From CAXBES01 sp963974915 (GTDB lineage Bacteria; Bacteroidota; Bacteroidia; Flavobacteriales; Flavobacteriaceae), in the NCBI GenBank assembly GCA_963974915.1, contig CAXBES010000013.1, forward strand, positions 1 through 64,000: a stretch of DNA of 64,000 nt. Direction: 5' to 3'. Below are positions 54,622 through 63,978 of this stretch, piece after piece (position 1 is the stretch's first letter; every line of letters begins with the position of its first letter). The position numbers and the translations under genes are program-made. The notes below the pieces were generated by a model that worked only from the letters and a program-made list of their open reading frames with translations, was not told where the DNA came from and did not search any database.

Positions 54622-56070
54622 ATGAGCAAGTATACTGAAGACGATTTAAAGAAAGAACTCGAAACCAAGGAGTATGAGTACGGATTTTATACCGATATTG
54701 AATCTGATACCTTTCCTGTTGGCTTAAATGAAGACATTGTAAGGGCGATCTCTAAGAAGAAAGAAGAGCCCGAATGGATGACCAATTGGCGTATTGAGTC
54801 TTTTCGTGCCTGGCAGGAAATGATTGAACCGGAATGGGCGAATGTTCATTATGAAAAACCGAATTTTCAAAATATATCCTACTATTCGGCTCCTAATAAA
54901 AAACCTAAATATGAGAGTTTAGATGAGGTTGACCCGGAATTATTGGAAACTTTCAAGAAACTGGGAATATCATTAGACGAACAGAAAAAATTAGCCGGAG
55001 TTGCTGTAGACATTGTTATGGACTCTGTTTCTGTAGCAACGACTTTTAAGAAAACTCTTGCGGAGAAAGGAATTATTTTCTGCTCTATTTCTGAAGCGAT
55101 CAAAGAACACCCGGAGCTGGTCCAAAAATATTTGGGTACGGTGGTTCCACAAAAGGACAATTTCTACGCTGCCTTAAACAGCGCTGTTTTTAGTGATGGT
55201 TCATTCTGTTATATCCCGAAAGGCGTTCGTTGCCCAATGGAGCTTTCAACTTATTTTAGAATAAATCAGGCAGGAACAGGCCAATTTGAGAGAACACTGG
55301 TAATTGCAGACGAAGGAAGCTATGTGAGTTATTTGGAGGGTTGTACTGCTCCTTCAAGGGATGAAAATCAACTACACGCCGCTGTTGTAGAATTAATTGC
55401 CCTCGATGATGCAGAAATAAAATATTCTACCGTCCAAAACTGGTATCCCGGGAACAAAGAAGGGAAAGGGGGCGTATTTAATTTCGTAACCAAAAGAGGA
55501 ATTTGCGAAAAAAACGCTAAGATCTCCTGGACTCAGGTTGAAACGGGAAGTGCAGTTACCTGGAAATACCCAAGTTGCGTATTAAAAGGTGACAACTCCA
55601 TTGGAGAATTCTACTCAATTGCAGTAACTAATAATTTTCAGCAGGCAGACACCGGAACTAAAATGATACATCTTGGTAAGAACACCAAGAGTACGATCAT
55701 TTCCAAAGGTATCTCTGCCGGAAAATCTCAAAATAGTTATAGAGGATTAGTAAAAATAAGTCCGAATGCAGACAACGCCCGTAACTTCTCACAATGTGAT
55801 TCGTTGCTTATGGGTAACAATTGCGGGGCACATACTTTTCCATATATCGAAGCTAAGAACAAAACTGCTCAAATTGAGCACGAAGCCACTACCAGTAAGA
55901 TTGGTGAAGATCAAATTTTCTATTGCAATCAGCGTGGTATCGATACAGAAAAGGCTATCGCGTTAATTGTAAATGGTTTCAGTAAAGAAGTATTAAATAA
56001 GCTTCCAATGGAATTTGCTGTGGAAGCACAAAAATTGTTAGAAATAAGCCTTGAAGGCTCAGTTGGATAA
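54622..56070 (+). CDS. sufB: Fe-S cluster assembly scaffold subunit SufB
   Basis: 482 residues, with SufB features EWMTNWRIESFRAWQEM near the N-terminus, FCYIPKGVRCPMELSTYFRIN, YVSYLEGCTAPS, SRNSYRGLV-like SQNSYRGLVKISP, QCDSLLMGNNCGAHTFPYIE and HEATTSKIGEDQIFYCNQRGI. It forms the SufBC2D scaffold on which clusters are built. The Cys of the GCTAPS and CNQRG regions are the expected sulfur route. 14 bp before the inserted lipoprotein gene. Confidence 0.97.
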   Translation: MSKYTEDDLKKELETKEYEYGFYTDIESDTFPVGLNEDIVRAISKKKEEPEWMTNWRIESFRAWQEMIEPEWANVHYEKPNFQNISYYSAPNKKPKYESLDEVDPELLETFKKLGISLDEQKKLAGVAVDIVMDSVSVATTFKKTLAEKGIIFCSISEAIKEHPELVQKYLGTVVPQKDNFYAALNSAVFSDGSFCYIPKGVRCPMELSTYFRINQAGTGQFERTLVIADEGSYVSYLEGCTAPSRDENQLHAAVVELIALDDAEIKYSTVQNWYPGNKEGKGGVFNFVTKRGICEKNAKISWTQVETGSAVTWKYPSCVLKGDNSIGEFYSIAVTNNFQQADTGTKMIHLGKNTKSTIISKGISAGKSQNSYRGLVKISPNADNARNFSQCDSLLMGNNCGAHTFPYIEAKNKTAQIEHEATTSKIGEDQIFYCNQRGIDTEKAIALIVNGFSKEVLNKLPMEFAVEAQKLLEISLEGSVG

Positions 56071-56083
56071 ACCTTAAAACAAA

Positions 56084-56458
56084 ATGAAAAGAATCGTATT
56101 ATTATTTATCGTTTTTGCAACAGTTACTTTCTCATGTAAGGAGAAGGAAACGGAAAGAGTTAGCAAAGATCCTGAATACGCAGGAGAATTCATCTATACC
56201 GCAGATGCCGCAGTTTTAAAAGGAAGCAATTTCATTTATGGTGTTGCCTTGGATGAGATGGCAGAAGAACTCGCAAAAAGAGTTAAGCCTGTTAAAAGAG
56301 ACGAGTTCGACATGGTTCCTGTGGTAGTGAAAGGTACCCTTAAAAATAAAGAGGAAGGTGAAGAAGGTTGGAATGAAATTCTTACCATTACTGAAATTGT
56401 ATCGGTTAGTGATACGCCTTCGGAAGCGGATGTAAAAATTGAAGAAAAGAAAAGTTAA
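56084..56458 (+). CDS. Small lipoprotein inside the suf operon (possible NlpE C-terminal-like)
   Basis: 124 residues. Lipobox VTFSCKEKE. The body reads GEFIYTADAAVLKGSNFIYG, ELAKRVKPVKRDEFDMVPV, VVVKGTLKNKEEGEEGWNEI and LTITEIVSVS, which resembles the OB-fold C-terminal domain of NlpE in length and strand pattern. That likeness is from memory and unverified. It sits between sufB (14 bp) and sufC (2 bp), clearly co-transcribed, although SUF assembly is cytosolic and this protein should be in the envelope. Role unknown. Confidence 0.75.
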   Translation: MKRIVLLFIVFATVTFSCKEKETERVSKDPEYAGEFIYTADAAVLKGSNFIYGVALDEMAEELAKRVKPVKRDEFDMVPVVVKGTLKNKEEGEEGWNEILTITEIVSVSDTPSEADVKIEEKKS

Positions 56459-56460
56459 GC

Positions 56461-57210
56461 ATGCTAGAAATTAAAAACGTACACGCAAGTGTAGAAGATA
56501 AAGACATTTTAAAAGGAATTAATCTCCAGGTTAATTCAGGAGAGGTTCATGCTATAATGGGTCCAAATGGTTCCGGTAAAAGTACACTCGCTTCGGTTAT
56601 CGCCGGAAAAGAGGAATTTGAACTCACGCAGGGTGAAGTTTTATTTGAGGGAAACGATATTTCTGAACTAGATCCTGAAGAAAGAGCGCATAAAGGTGTT
56701 TTCTTATCGTTTCAGTATCCAGTTGAAATTCCCGGGGTTAGTGTAACTAACTTCATAAAGACTGCTATTAACGAATCGCGGAAAGCAAAAGGTAAAGAAG
56801 ATATGCCGGCGAGTGAGATGTTAAAAATGATTCGTGAGAAAGCAGATATGCTGGAAATTGACCGTAAATTCTTATCCCGCTCTTTAAATGAAGGATTTTC
56901 AGGAGGAGAGAAAAAGAGAAACGAGATATTCCAAATGGCAATGCTAGAGCCAAAACTAGCGATCCTTGACGAAACAGATTCCGGATTAGATATCGATGCG
57001 TTAAAGATAGTAGCCAATGGCGTTAATAAGTTAAGAAGTAAAGATAATGCAGTAATAGTGATTACTCACTATCAGAGATTATTAGATTATATCGTACCGG
57101 ATTTTGTCCATGTACTTATGGACGGTAAGATCGTAAAATCGGGATCTAAAGAACTGGCTTATGAGCTAGAAGAAAAAGGATACGATTGGATTAAAGAAGA
57201 ATTGGTATAA
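56461..57210 (+). CDS. sufC: Fe-S cluster assembly ATPase SufC
   Basis: 249-residue ABC-type ATPase. Walker A GPNGSGKST, Q-loop FLSFQYPVEIPGV, signature FSGGEKKRNEI, Walker B LAILDETDSGLD and the switch His in VITHYQR. It drives the conformational change of the SufBC2D complex. 2 bp after the inserted lipoprotein gene, 23 bp before sufD. Confidence 0.98.
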   Translation: MLEIKNVHASVEDKDILKGINLQVNSGEVHAIMGPNGSGKSTLASVIAGKEEFELTQGEVLFEGNDISELDPEERAHKGVFLSFQYPVEIPGVSVTNFIKTAINESRKAKGKEDMPASEMLKMIREKADMLEIDRKFLSRSLNEGFSGGEKKRNEIFQMAMLEPKLAILDETDSGLDIDALKIVANGVNKLRSKDNAVIVITHYQRLLDYIVPDFVHVLMDGKIVKSGSKELAYELEEKGYDWIKEELV

Positions 57211-57233
57211 AAAACCATTCAGAAAAAAGAAAA

Positions 57234-58547
57234 ATGAGCTTAAAAGATAAATTATTATCCTCCTATATTGCTTTCGAAGATCACCTCGAAGACGATTCAC
57301 CGTTGCATGAACTTAGAAACAAAGCAATTAAAACCTTTGAAACTAAGGGATTTCCAACAAAGAAAGAGGAAGCATGGAAATACACATCTCTAAATTCACT
57401 CCTGAAAAAAGATTACAGTATTTTCCCAAAACAAGATCGTGCCATAGAGTTTAAAGATGTTAGAAAGTATTTTCTACACGATATAGACACCTATAAAATC
57501 GTTTTTGTCGATGGTGTTTACAGTTCTTTTCTTTCTGAAACCACGCATGATAAGCTGGATGTTTGTTTGATGTCATCGGCACTAAACAAAGACAAATACA
57601 AACCGGTAATTGAAGCCTATTTTAATAAAGCTGCTAAGGATGACAGCCTTACTTCTTTAAATACGGCATTTGCCAAAGAGGGTGCCTACATTCATATCCC
57701 AAAGCACAAGGAAGTTGAGAAACCTATAGAAATTATAAATTTTTCTACAGGAAATGAATCGGCGGTTATGCTTCAACCTAGAAATTTAATCGTGGTAGGT
57801 GAGAATGCGCATGTTCAAATAATTGAAAGACATCAAAGTCTATCAGAAAATGCGGTGCTTACCAACTCTGTGACCGAAGTGTTTGCGGAAAAAAGAGCTT
57901 ATGTAGATTATTACAAGATACAGAACGATCGTTCGTCGGCTTCTTTAATAGATAACACTTATATTTCTCAGGCCCGGGATAGCAATTGTAGAGTTCATAC
58001 CTTTTCATTTGGAGGCAACCTTATTCGTAATAATCTGAACTTTTTACAGAATGGTCAACATTGTGATTCTACGTTAAAGGGAATTACCATTCTGGAGAAC
58101 AAGCAACATGTAGACCATAATACGTTAGTGCATCATACTGCGCCTAACTGTGAAAGTCATCAGGATTATAAAGGTATTTTCGGCGATGCCTCTACCGGTG
58201 TTTTTAACGGGAAGATCATTGTGGAGAAAGATGCGCAAAAAATTGACGCTTTCCAGCAAAACAACAACATCTTAATAGACGACAAGGCTACCATTAACGC
58301 TAAACCGCAATTGGAAATCTTTGCAGATGATGTTAAATGTTCGCATGGGTGTACCATTGGTCAGTTTGACGAAGATGCTTTATTCTATTTACGTTCTCGT
58401 GGGATTGGTATTAAAGAAGCTCGTGCATTGTTAATGTATGCGTTTGCAAATACCGTTTTAGAAAGCGTGAAGATTCCCGAATTAAAAGTCCGAATCAATA
58501 AACTGATCGCCACAAAAATTGGTGTAAGTTTAGGTTTCGACCTGTAA
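57234..58547 (+). CDS. sufD: Fe-S cluster assembly protein SufD
   Basis: 437 residues; SufB paralogue of the scaffold. KKEEAWKYTSLNSL at the N-terminus, the beta-helix core, HHTAPNCESHQDYKGIFGD, DAFQQNNNILIDD, CSHGCTIGQFDEDALFYLRSRG and the C-terminal helix. It partners SufB and SufC; the conserved His of the HHTAPNC segment is the cluster-binding site known in the E. coli protein. Confidence 0.96.
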   Translation: MSLKDKLLSSYIAFEDHLEDDSPLHELRNKAIKTFETKGFPTKKEEAWKYTSLNSLLKKDYSIFPKQDRAIEFKDVRKYFLHDIDTYKIVFVDGVYSSFLSETTHDKLDVCLMSSALNKDKYKPVIEAYFNKAAKDDSLTSLNTAFAKEGAYIHIPKHKEVEKPIEIINFSTGNESAVMLQPRNLIVVGENAHVQIIERHQSLSENAVLTNSVTEVFAEKRAYVDYYKIQNDRSSASLIDNTYISQARDSNCRVHTFSFGGNLIRNNLNFLQNGQHCDSTLKGITILENKQHVDHNTLVHHTAPNCESHQDYKGIFGDASTGVFNGKIIVEKDAQKIDAFQQNNNILIDDKATINAKPQLEIFADDVKCSHGCTIGQFDEDALFYLRSRGIGIKEARALLMYAFANTVLESVKIPELKVRINKLIATKIGVSLGFDL

Positions 58548-58570
58548 ATCCAAGTATTTCAAACCTCATT

Positions 58571-59788
58571 ATGGCATTCGATATTCAAAAAATACGAAAT
58601 GATTTCCCAATACTTAAACGCCAGGTAAACGGATATCCTTTGGTGTACTTAGACAATGCCGCAACCTCACAAAAGCCTCAAGCCGTAATAGACTGTATTG
58701 TAGATTATTATTCAAATTACAATGCGAACATCCACCGTGGGGTACACACTCTATCGCAGGAAGCCACAGATGCGTATGAGGAAGCAAGAAAGAAAATTCA
58801 GAAGCACTTTAATATAGAACATGCTTATGAGGTGATCTTTACTTCGGGAACAACACACGGGATTAATCTCGTTGCAAGTGGATTTTCAGAAATACTTCGG
58901 AAAGGGGATGAAGTAATTGTTTCAGCATTAGAGCATCATTCTAACATCGTACCATGGCAAATGCTATGTGAAAAAACCGACGCGAAGCTGAAGGTAATTC
59001 CTATGATCACAGATGGCACCTTAGACCTTTCAGAATATAAAAAACTACTTTCAGAAAAAACTAAATTAGTCTTTGTTAATCATATCTCTAATGCCTTAGG
59101 AACTATTAATCCAATTGAAGAGATCATCGAAGAAGCACATGCTGTGGGTGCTGCCGTTCTGGTCGATGGAGCCCAATCATGCTCACATATTAAACCCGAT
59201 CTTCAAGAGCTCAAGGTAGACTTTTATGTAACCTCAGCACATAAAATGTGTGGTCCAACAGGGGTTGGAATGCTATATATTAAAGAAGAATGGGGTAAAA
59301 AACTTCCTCCTTATCAAGGCGGTGGTGAAATGATAAAGGAAGTAACCTTTGAAAGAACCACCTATGCCGACCTACCCCACAAATTTGAAGCCGGAACGCC
59401 GAATATTTGTGGTGGAATTGCATATGGAGCAGCAATTGATTATCTTAATGAGGTAGGATATGAGGAAATTCAACAACATGAGGATGAGTTGCTGAAATAT
59501 GCTACAAAAAAGCTTAAAGAGATCGAGCTACTTACCATTTATGGGGATACTCCTAATAAAACGTCGGTAATTTCCTTTAACATCGAAGGTATACACCCTT
59601 ATGACATCGGCACTATAATTGATAAATTAGGAATAGCGGTAAGAACCGGTCATCACTGTGCGCAACCAATCATGGATTTTTATAAAATTCCGGGAACCGT
59701 TCGCGCATCCTTTGCATTTTACAATACACTGGAAGAAGTAGATGCTTTGGTTAACGCCGTAAAAAAAGCAAAATTAATGCTCACTTAA
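58571..59788 (+). CDS. sufS: Cysteine desulfurase SufS
   Basis: 405 residues; class II PLP cysteine desulfurase that releases sulfur from cysteine for SufE. VYLDNAATSQKPQAVID, ANIHRGVHTLSQEATDAYE, TSGTTHGINLVA, LEHHSNIVPWQ, PLP lysine K225 (TSAHKMCGPTGVG) and catalytic C363 (RTGHHCAQP). 23 bp after sufD, 9 bp before the META lipoprotein gene. Confidence 0.98.
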   Translation: MAFDIQKIRNDFPILKRQVNGYPLVYLDNAATSQKPQAVIDCIVDYYSNYNANIHRGVHTLSQEATDAYEEARKKIQKHFNIEHAYEVIFTSGTTHGINLVASGFSEILRKGDEVIVSALEHHSNIVPWQMLCEKTDAKLKVIPMITDGTLDLSEYKKLLSEKTKLVFVNHISNALGTINPIEEIIEEAHAVGAAVLVDGAQSCSHIKPDLQELKVDFYVTSAHKMCGPTGVGMLYIKEEWGKKLPPYQGGGEMIKEVTFERTTYADLPHKFEAGTPNICGGIAYGAAIDYLNEVGYEEIQQHEDELLKYATKKLKEIELLTIYGDTPNKTSVISFNIEGIHPYDIGTIIDKLGIAVRTGHHCAQPIMDFYKIPGTVRASFAFYNTLEEVDALVNAVKKAKLMLT

Positions 59789-59797
59789 AATATAATT

Positions 59798-60238
59798 ATG
59801 AAAACACTTAGCACTATTAGTATATTAACCGCACTTCTGTTATTTATGGGTTGCGATGAGACTAAAAAGGTTATCGATGTGGCAGGAACGGTCCAACTTT
59901 CCGGAAACTACACAGTTACCGAAGCCGGAGAAACAGCGGTAAATTCGGAAGACGTTACCTTTAGCCTGGCAGCATTAGACAAATCGATAAGCGGTAACAC
60001 CGGTTGTAATAGTTTCTTCGGAAACTACACAATCGACCTCTACGCTATGAGTTTTGGTGATTTGGCTGTTTCTGAAAAGTATTGTGATAAAGACATCATG
60101 AATACAGAAAGAAGATTATTAAATGCCTTAAATAATACTGGTTCATACGCTTTGCAAGATGGAGTCCTCACGCTTTATTCAAAAACCGATAGAAGTGTTC
60201 TGTTAAAAGCCACAAAAGAGAATAATACACAAAATTAA
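59798..60238 (+). CDS. META-domain lipoprotein inside the suf operon
   Basis: 146 residues. Lipobox LLFMGCDET. A META domain (HslJ-like fold) is recognisable: LSGNYTVTEAG, SISGNTGCNSFFGNYTI, MSFGDLAVSEKYCDKD, MNTERRLLNALNNTGSYAL and LTLYSKTDRSVLLKA. Two cysteines could form a disulfide. It is envelope-located but encoded between sufS (9 bp) and sufE (2 bp). HslJ in E. coli is linked to stress and novobiocin resistance, but the role here is unknown. Confidence 0.85.
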   Translation: MKTLSTISILTALLLFMGCDETKKVIDVAGTVQLSGNYTVTEAGETAVNSEDVTFSLAALDKSISGNTGCNSFFGNYTIDLYAMSFGDLAVSEKYCDKDIMNTERRLLNALNNTGSYALQDGVLTLYSKTDRSVLLKATKENNTQN

Positions 60239-60240
60239 GA

Positions 60241-60666
60241 ATGACGATCAACGAAATACAAGATGAATTAATTGATGAGTTTTCGATGTTCGATGACTGG
60301 ATGCAGCGTTATGAATACATGATCGATCTTGGAAAATCTCTTCCTATTATTGATCCCGCTTTGAAAACTGACGAGCGACTTATTAAAGGATGTCAGTCGA
60401 AGGTTTGGTTAAATGCCGATCTAAAGGATGATAAGGTTGTATTTACAGCAGACAGTGACGCGATCATTACCAAAGGTATAATCGCTATACTAATTCGGGT
60501 ATTTTCAAATCAGAAACCTGAAGATATTATAAATGCGAATACCGACTTTATTGATAAGATCGGTTTAAAAGAACATCTTTCTCCAACCCGTGCTAACGGA
60601 CTGGTTTCAATGATAAAACAACTTAAATTATATGCTGTGGCTTATCAGGCACAGTTAAAAAATTAA
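60241..60666 (+). CDS. sufE: Sulfur acceptor SufE
   Basis: 141 residues. It takes persulfide from SufS through C51 in RLIKGCQSKVWL and passes it to SufB. DWMQRYEYMIDLGKSLP and HLSPTRANGLVSMI are family landmarks. 2 bp after the META gene and 4 bp before sufT. Confidence 0.95.
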   Translation: MTINEIQDELIDEFSMFDDWMQRYEYMIDLGKSLPIIDPALKTDERLIKGCQSKVWLNADLKDDKVVFTADSDAIITKGIIAILIRVFSNQKPEDIINANTDFIDKIGLKEHLSPTRANGLVSMIKQLKLYAVAYQAQLKN

Positions 60667-60670
60667 CGAA

Positions 60671-60997
60671 ATGGCAACTATTGAAATAGATACAACAGAA
60701 CTAGGTGAAAAAATCGTAAAAGTCTTAAAAACCATTTTTGATCCGGAAATCCCGGTGGATATTTATGAGCTGGGATTAATTTACGATGTGTTTGTAAATG
60801 AGGATTATGAGGTTAAAATACTTATGACCCTGACTACTCCAAATTGCCCGGTAGCAGAAACGCTTCCTGTAGAAGTTGAAGATAAAGTAAAGACTTTAAA
60901 AATGGTAAAGGATGCAGAAGTTGAAATTACTTTCGACCCGCCCTGGAGTCAGGATCTAATGAGCGATGAGGCAAAATTGGAATTAGGAATGTTGTAG
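60671..60997 (+). CDS. sufT: SufT-type DUF59/MIP18 Fe-S maturation protein
   Basis: 108 residues of the MIP18/PaaD (DUF59) family, with TIFDPEIPVDIYELGLIYDV, LTTPNCPVAETLPVEVE, ITFDPPWSQDLMSDEAK. Family members assist cluster transfer to Fe-S proteins. It ends the assembly part of the operon. Confidence 0.92.
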   Translation: MATIEIDTTELGEKIVKVLKTIFDPEIPVDIYELGLIYDVFVNEDYEVKILMTLTTPNCPVAETLPVEVEDKVKTLKMVKDAEVEITFDPPWSQDLMSDEAKLELGML

Positions 60998-61128
60998 CAC
61001 AAATGTTTTTCTAATTATTTTACTACAAGAGGTTCAAAGCGGACTTACAGCAGTTTTTGTAGCAGTTTAAACACAAAAATTTGTGTAAATAGCTTTACTA
61101 AACTTGAATAGTGAAGAGGCAAAATTTC

Positions 61129-61641
61129 ATGACTTTGGAAAAAGAAATTATAAATAGAGTAGCGAATAGTAAACTAGTTACTTTCGATTTGGAAACACTG
61201 TATCCGGAAGGTAAACGTGTACAATTCGATATCTCCCCCTGGTTACTTGAGGGCATTGTTCTTAAGGAAAACGAATTCAGGAAACACGTAGAACAACACG
61301 ATTGGAGTTCGTACAAAGATTGTTATGTTGCTCTCCATTGTACCACCGATGCTATAGTACCGGGATGGGCATATATTTTGCTATCGGTACAATTAGCTCC
61401 TCACGCTAAGAAAGTTATTGTGGGTGATCTGGAAACCTTAGAATCCATAATTTTTGCAGAGATTATAACTGATCTAAATGTTGACGAATTTAAAAATAAG
61501 CCCGTTATCATTAAAGGTTGTGCACATAAACCAATTCCTGCTTCGGCATTTACGCTATTGGCCAAAAAAATACAACCAATTGCAAGAAGTATTATGTATG
61601 GCGAGGCATGTTCATCGGTGCCACTTTATAAGAGAAAATAA
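61129..61641 (+). CDS. DUF2480-family protein
   Basis: 170 residues from ATG 61129 (MTLEKEIINRVANSKLVTFDLE), the usual start of this family; a GTG 18 bp earlier is ignored. The body has FDISPWLLEGIVLKENEFR, YKDCYVALHCTTDAIVPGWAYIL, VIIKGCAHKPIPASAF and IMYGEACSSVPLYKR. Several conserved Cys and His residues might bind metal. It is found next to suf genes in flavobacteria. Its function is unknown. 131 bp separate it from sufT; no terminator was seen, so it may be co-transcribed. Confidence 0.82.
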   Translation: MTLEKEIINRVANSKLVTFDLETLYPEGKRVQFDISPWLLEGIVLKENEFRKHVEQHDWSSYKDCYVALHCTTDAIVPGWAYILLSVQLAPHAKKVIVGDLETLESIIFAEIITDLNVDEFKNKPVIIKGCAHKPIPASAFTLLAKKIQPIARSIMYGEACSSVPLYKRK

Positions 61642-61725
61642 ACTCTTAATCGAAAAGCCACCTATTGTCTAAGTAACTTCTTACTTATTTGTTTCTGAAA
61701 TGTACCATTGAACAAAAAGAACTTC

Positions 61726-61733
61726 TACTTTTG
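61726..61733 (+). promoter_or_regulatory. -7 box of the DUF3078 gene
   Basis: TACTTTTG, a perfect TAnnTTTG, 23 bp before the ATG. TTG at 61708-61710 lies only 15 bases upstream, so the -33 is uncertain. Confidence 0.5.
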
Positions 61734-61756
61734 TAAAAACTTTTAAATTAAACCTT

Positions 61757-62695
61757 ATGAAAAAAGTATTCTTATCTATTTGTCTAGTATTTATTACGAC
61801 ATTATCCTTTGGACAAACGGAAGAAGAGTTAAAAGCACAAATAGGACCTAAGAAAGATTCTATTGCTGCAATTCAGGGAAGAGTAAATGCACTTAAAGCA
61901 AAAATTGACGCACTCCCCGGGTGGAAATATGGCGCCTTTGGTACTGTTGGGGCTAACATCTCTAAATTCAACAATTGGTATTCTCAAGGCTCTCCAAATG
62001 TTTCGTCCGGAAATATTGGAATTACAGCCAATGGTTTTGCAAACTTAAAGGAAGAGAAATATTTTTGGAGAAACGCATTGAGTGTTAATCTTTCATGGGT
62101 CAAATTTGATGATCAGGATGACCCAACCGATGATGATTCTTTTCAGGAAGCTACAGATGTTTTCAATATCACCTCTCTCTACGGAAGAAATTTAACAAAA
62201 ACGTTGGCAGCTTCTGCTTTGGCTGAATACCGAACAACTATCTTGAACAACTTTAACGATCCAGGTTATTTGGATTTGGGAGTTGGGGCAACCTGGACAC
62301 CAATTGAAAACCTGGTGGTAGTAGTTCACCCATTAAACTATAACTTTGTTTTTAGTAACACAGATGCAGTTTATGAATCTTCTTTAGGGGCAAAAATTTT
62401 AGTCGACTACACTAAAAGCTTCGGAAAATTAAATCTCAAATCAAATCTTTCAGCATTTCAAAGTTATGAGAGTTCAGATCTTTCAAACTGGACATGGATT
62501 AACAGTTTAGGATATACGGTTTGGAAGAACATAGGAGTTGGTTTTGAATTCGGATTAAGAGGAAACAAGCAAGAATCTCTTGCAGCCGCTATAGATGCAG
62601 CAACTGCGGCTATGAGCACCGAAGTTCCAACCTTCGATACTGTAGACAATAAAACACAGAGTTATTGGCTGTTTGGATTAAATTATAATTTCTAA
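61757..62695 (+). CDS. DUF3078 outer-membrane beta-barrel protein
   Basis: 312 residues. Signal peptide (ITTLSFGQ), a short coiled-coil segment (about 22-52, SIAAIQGRVNALKAKI) and then a barrel of alternating aromatic and polar residues that ends LFGLNYNF with a terminal Phe. WKYGAFGTVGANISKFNNW, WRNALSVNLSWVKFDD and YRTTILNNFNDPGYLDLG are typical of DUF3078. Placed downstream of the suf operon, with its own -7 box and a strong terminator. Function unknown. Confidence 0.85.
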   Translation: MKKVFLSICLVFITTLSFGQTEEELKAQIGPKKDSIAAIQGRVNALKAKIDALPGWKYGAFGTVGANISKFNNWYSQGSPNVSSGNIGITANGFANLKEEKYFWRNALSVNLSWVKFDDQDDPTDDDSFQEATDVFNITSLYGRNLTKTLAASALAEYRTTILNNFNDPGYLDLGVGATWTPIENLVVVVHPLNYNFVFSNTDAVYESSLGAKILVDYTKSFGKLNLKSNLSAFQSYESSDLSNWTWINSLGYTVWKNIGVGFEFGLRGNKQESLAAAIDAATAAMSTEVPTFDTVDNKTQSYWLFGLNYNF

Positions 62696-62716
62696 ACAAT
62701 AGAAAGTTACATAAAT

Positions 62717-62746
62717 AAAAAAGCCTCCATTATCGGAGGCTTTTTT
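62717..62746. terminator. Bidirectional terminator between the DUF3078 gene and hflX
   Basis: A 12-bp stem (aaaaaagcctcc / ggaggctttttt) with loop attatc and T-runs on both strands. It touches the hflX stop codon. Confidence 0.95.
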
Positions 62747-63953
62747 ATTCAACATATTCCTCAGGATACAGGAAATTGTTATATGGAAATCGAGATATAT
62801 GAATCTCCCGCACCTTATCGTAGACTAATTTTCTAAACTCTTCAAAATTCTCTTTATTTAGAGCAGATATAAAGATCGCATCTCCGTTGGTTCTACTCAT
62901 CCAAGTCTTACGCCAATCTTTTAAAGTGTTATGTGCTTCTGTTCTAACGGTAACCAGATCATCTTCATCTATGGTTTCAGCTTCATAAGCATCGATCTTA
63001 TTAAAAACCATGATCGTAGGTTTATCGGCACTATCGATCTCGTCTAAGATCTTATTAACAGAAGCAATATGATCTTCAAACGAATTGTGAGATATATCTA
63101 CTACATGTAAAAGCAAATCGGCTTCGCGCACTTCATCTAATGTGCCTTTAAATGATTCTACAAGTTGTGTAGGTAGTTTTCGGATAAATCCAACCGTATC
63201 TGTTAATAAGAACGGTAAATTACCGATCACCACTTTTCTCACCGTGGTATCGAGAGTAGCAAACAATTTATTTTCTGCAAAGACGTCACTCTTACTAATT
63301 ACATTCATTAAAGTCGATTTCCCAACATTGGTGTACCCTACAAGGGCTACTCGCACTAGGGAGCCCCGATTGCCTCTCTGCACTTCCATTTGGCGGTCGA
63401 TCTTAGCAAGCTTCTTCTTTAACAAAGCAATTCGGTCTCTTACGATACGACGGTCGGTTTCAATTTCTGTTTCACCGGGTCCGCGCATACCAATACCACC
63501 TCTTTGTCGTTCAAGGTGAGTCCACATACCTGCCAAACGCGGTAATAAATACTCGTATTGAGCTAATTCAACCTGAGTTCGAGCATAACTGGTTTGTGCA
63601 CGTTGAGCAAAGATGTCCAGAATTAGATTGGTGCGATCTATAATTTTACACTGAAGGATCTTTTCTATATTCTTTTGTTGGGCCGGAGACAATTCGTCAT
63701 CAAAAATTGCGACTCCTACTTCATTGGCCTCAACATATTCTCTTACTTCTTCCATCTTACCCGTACCAATAAACGTCTTTGGATTAGGCATTTCCATTTT
63801 CTGAACAAAACGCTTTAAGACCTCCCCACCGGCAGTATAAGCCAAAAACTCCAATTCATCCAGATACTCTTTAGATTTTTCATCATCTTGTAACTGAGTG
63901 ATGAGTCCAATGAGTATTGTCTTTTCGTATTTTATATCTGTTTGTTCGAGCAT
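62745..63953 (-). CDS. hflX: Ribosome-associated GTPase HflX
   Basis: 402 residues from the ATG at 63953 (MLEQTDIKYEKTILIG). A start at 63986 would lie upstream of its own -7 box and was rejected. The N-terminal nucleotide-binding domain has TFIGTGKMEEV, a linker RLAGMWTHLERQRGGIGMRGPGE, and the G domain: G1 GYTNVGKST, G3 DTVGFI, G4 FNKID. HflX rescues stalled ribosomes under stress. It is convergent with the DUF3078 gene. Confidence 0.97.
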   Translation of the reverse strand: MLEQTDIKYEKTILIGLITQLQDDEKSKEYLDELEFLAYTAGGEVLKRFVQKMEMPNPKTFIGTGKMEEVREYVEANEVGVAIFDDELSPAQQKNIEKILQCKIIDRTNLILDIFAQRAQTSYARTQVELAQYEYLLPRLAGMWTHLERQRGGIGMRGPGETEIETDRRIVRDRIALLKKKLAKIDRQMEVQRGNRGSLVRVALVGYTNVGKSTLMNVISKSDVFAENKLFATLDTTVRKVVIGNLPFLLTDTVGFIRKLPTQLVESFKGTLDEVREADLLLHVVDISHNSFEDHIASVNKILDEIDSADKPTIMVFNKIDAYEAETIDEDDLVTVRTEAHNTLKDWRKTWMSRTNGDAIFISALNKENFEEFRKLVYDKVREIHISRFPYNNFLYPEEYVE

Positions 63954-63970
63954 AATCAAAATCAATGACA

Positions 63971-63978
63971 CAAAGGTA
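63971..63978 (-). promoter_or_regulatory. -7 box of hflX
   Basis: TACCTTTG on the minus strand, perfect TAnnTTTG, ending 17 bp before the ATG. The expected position of the -33 element coincides with the window edge, so it cannot be checked. Confidence 0.55.
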
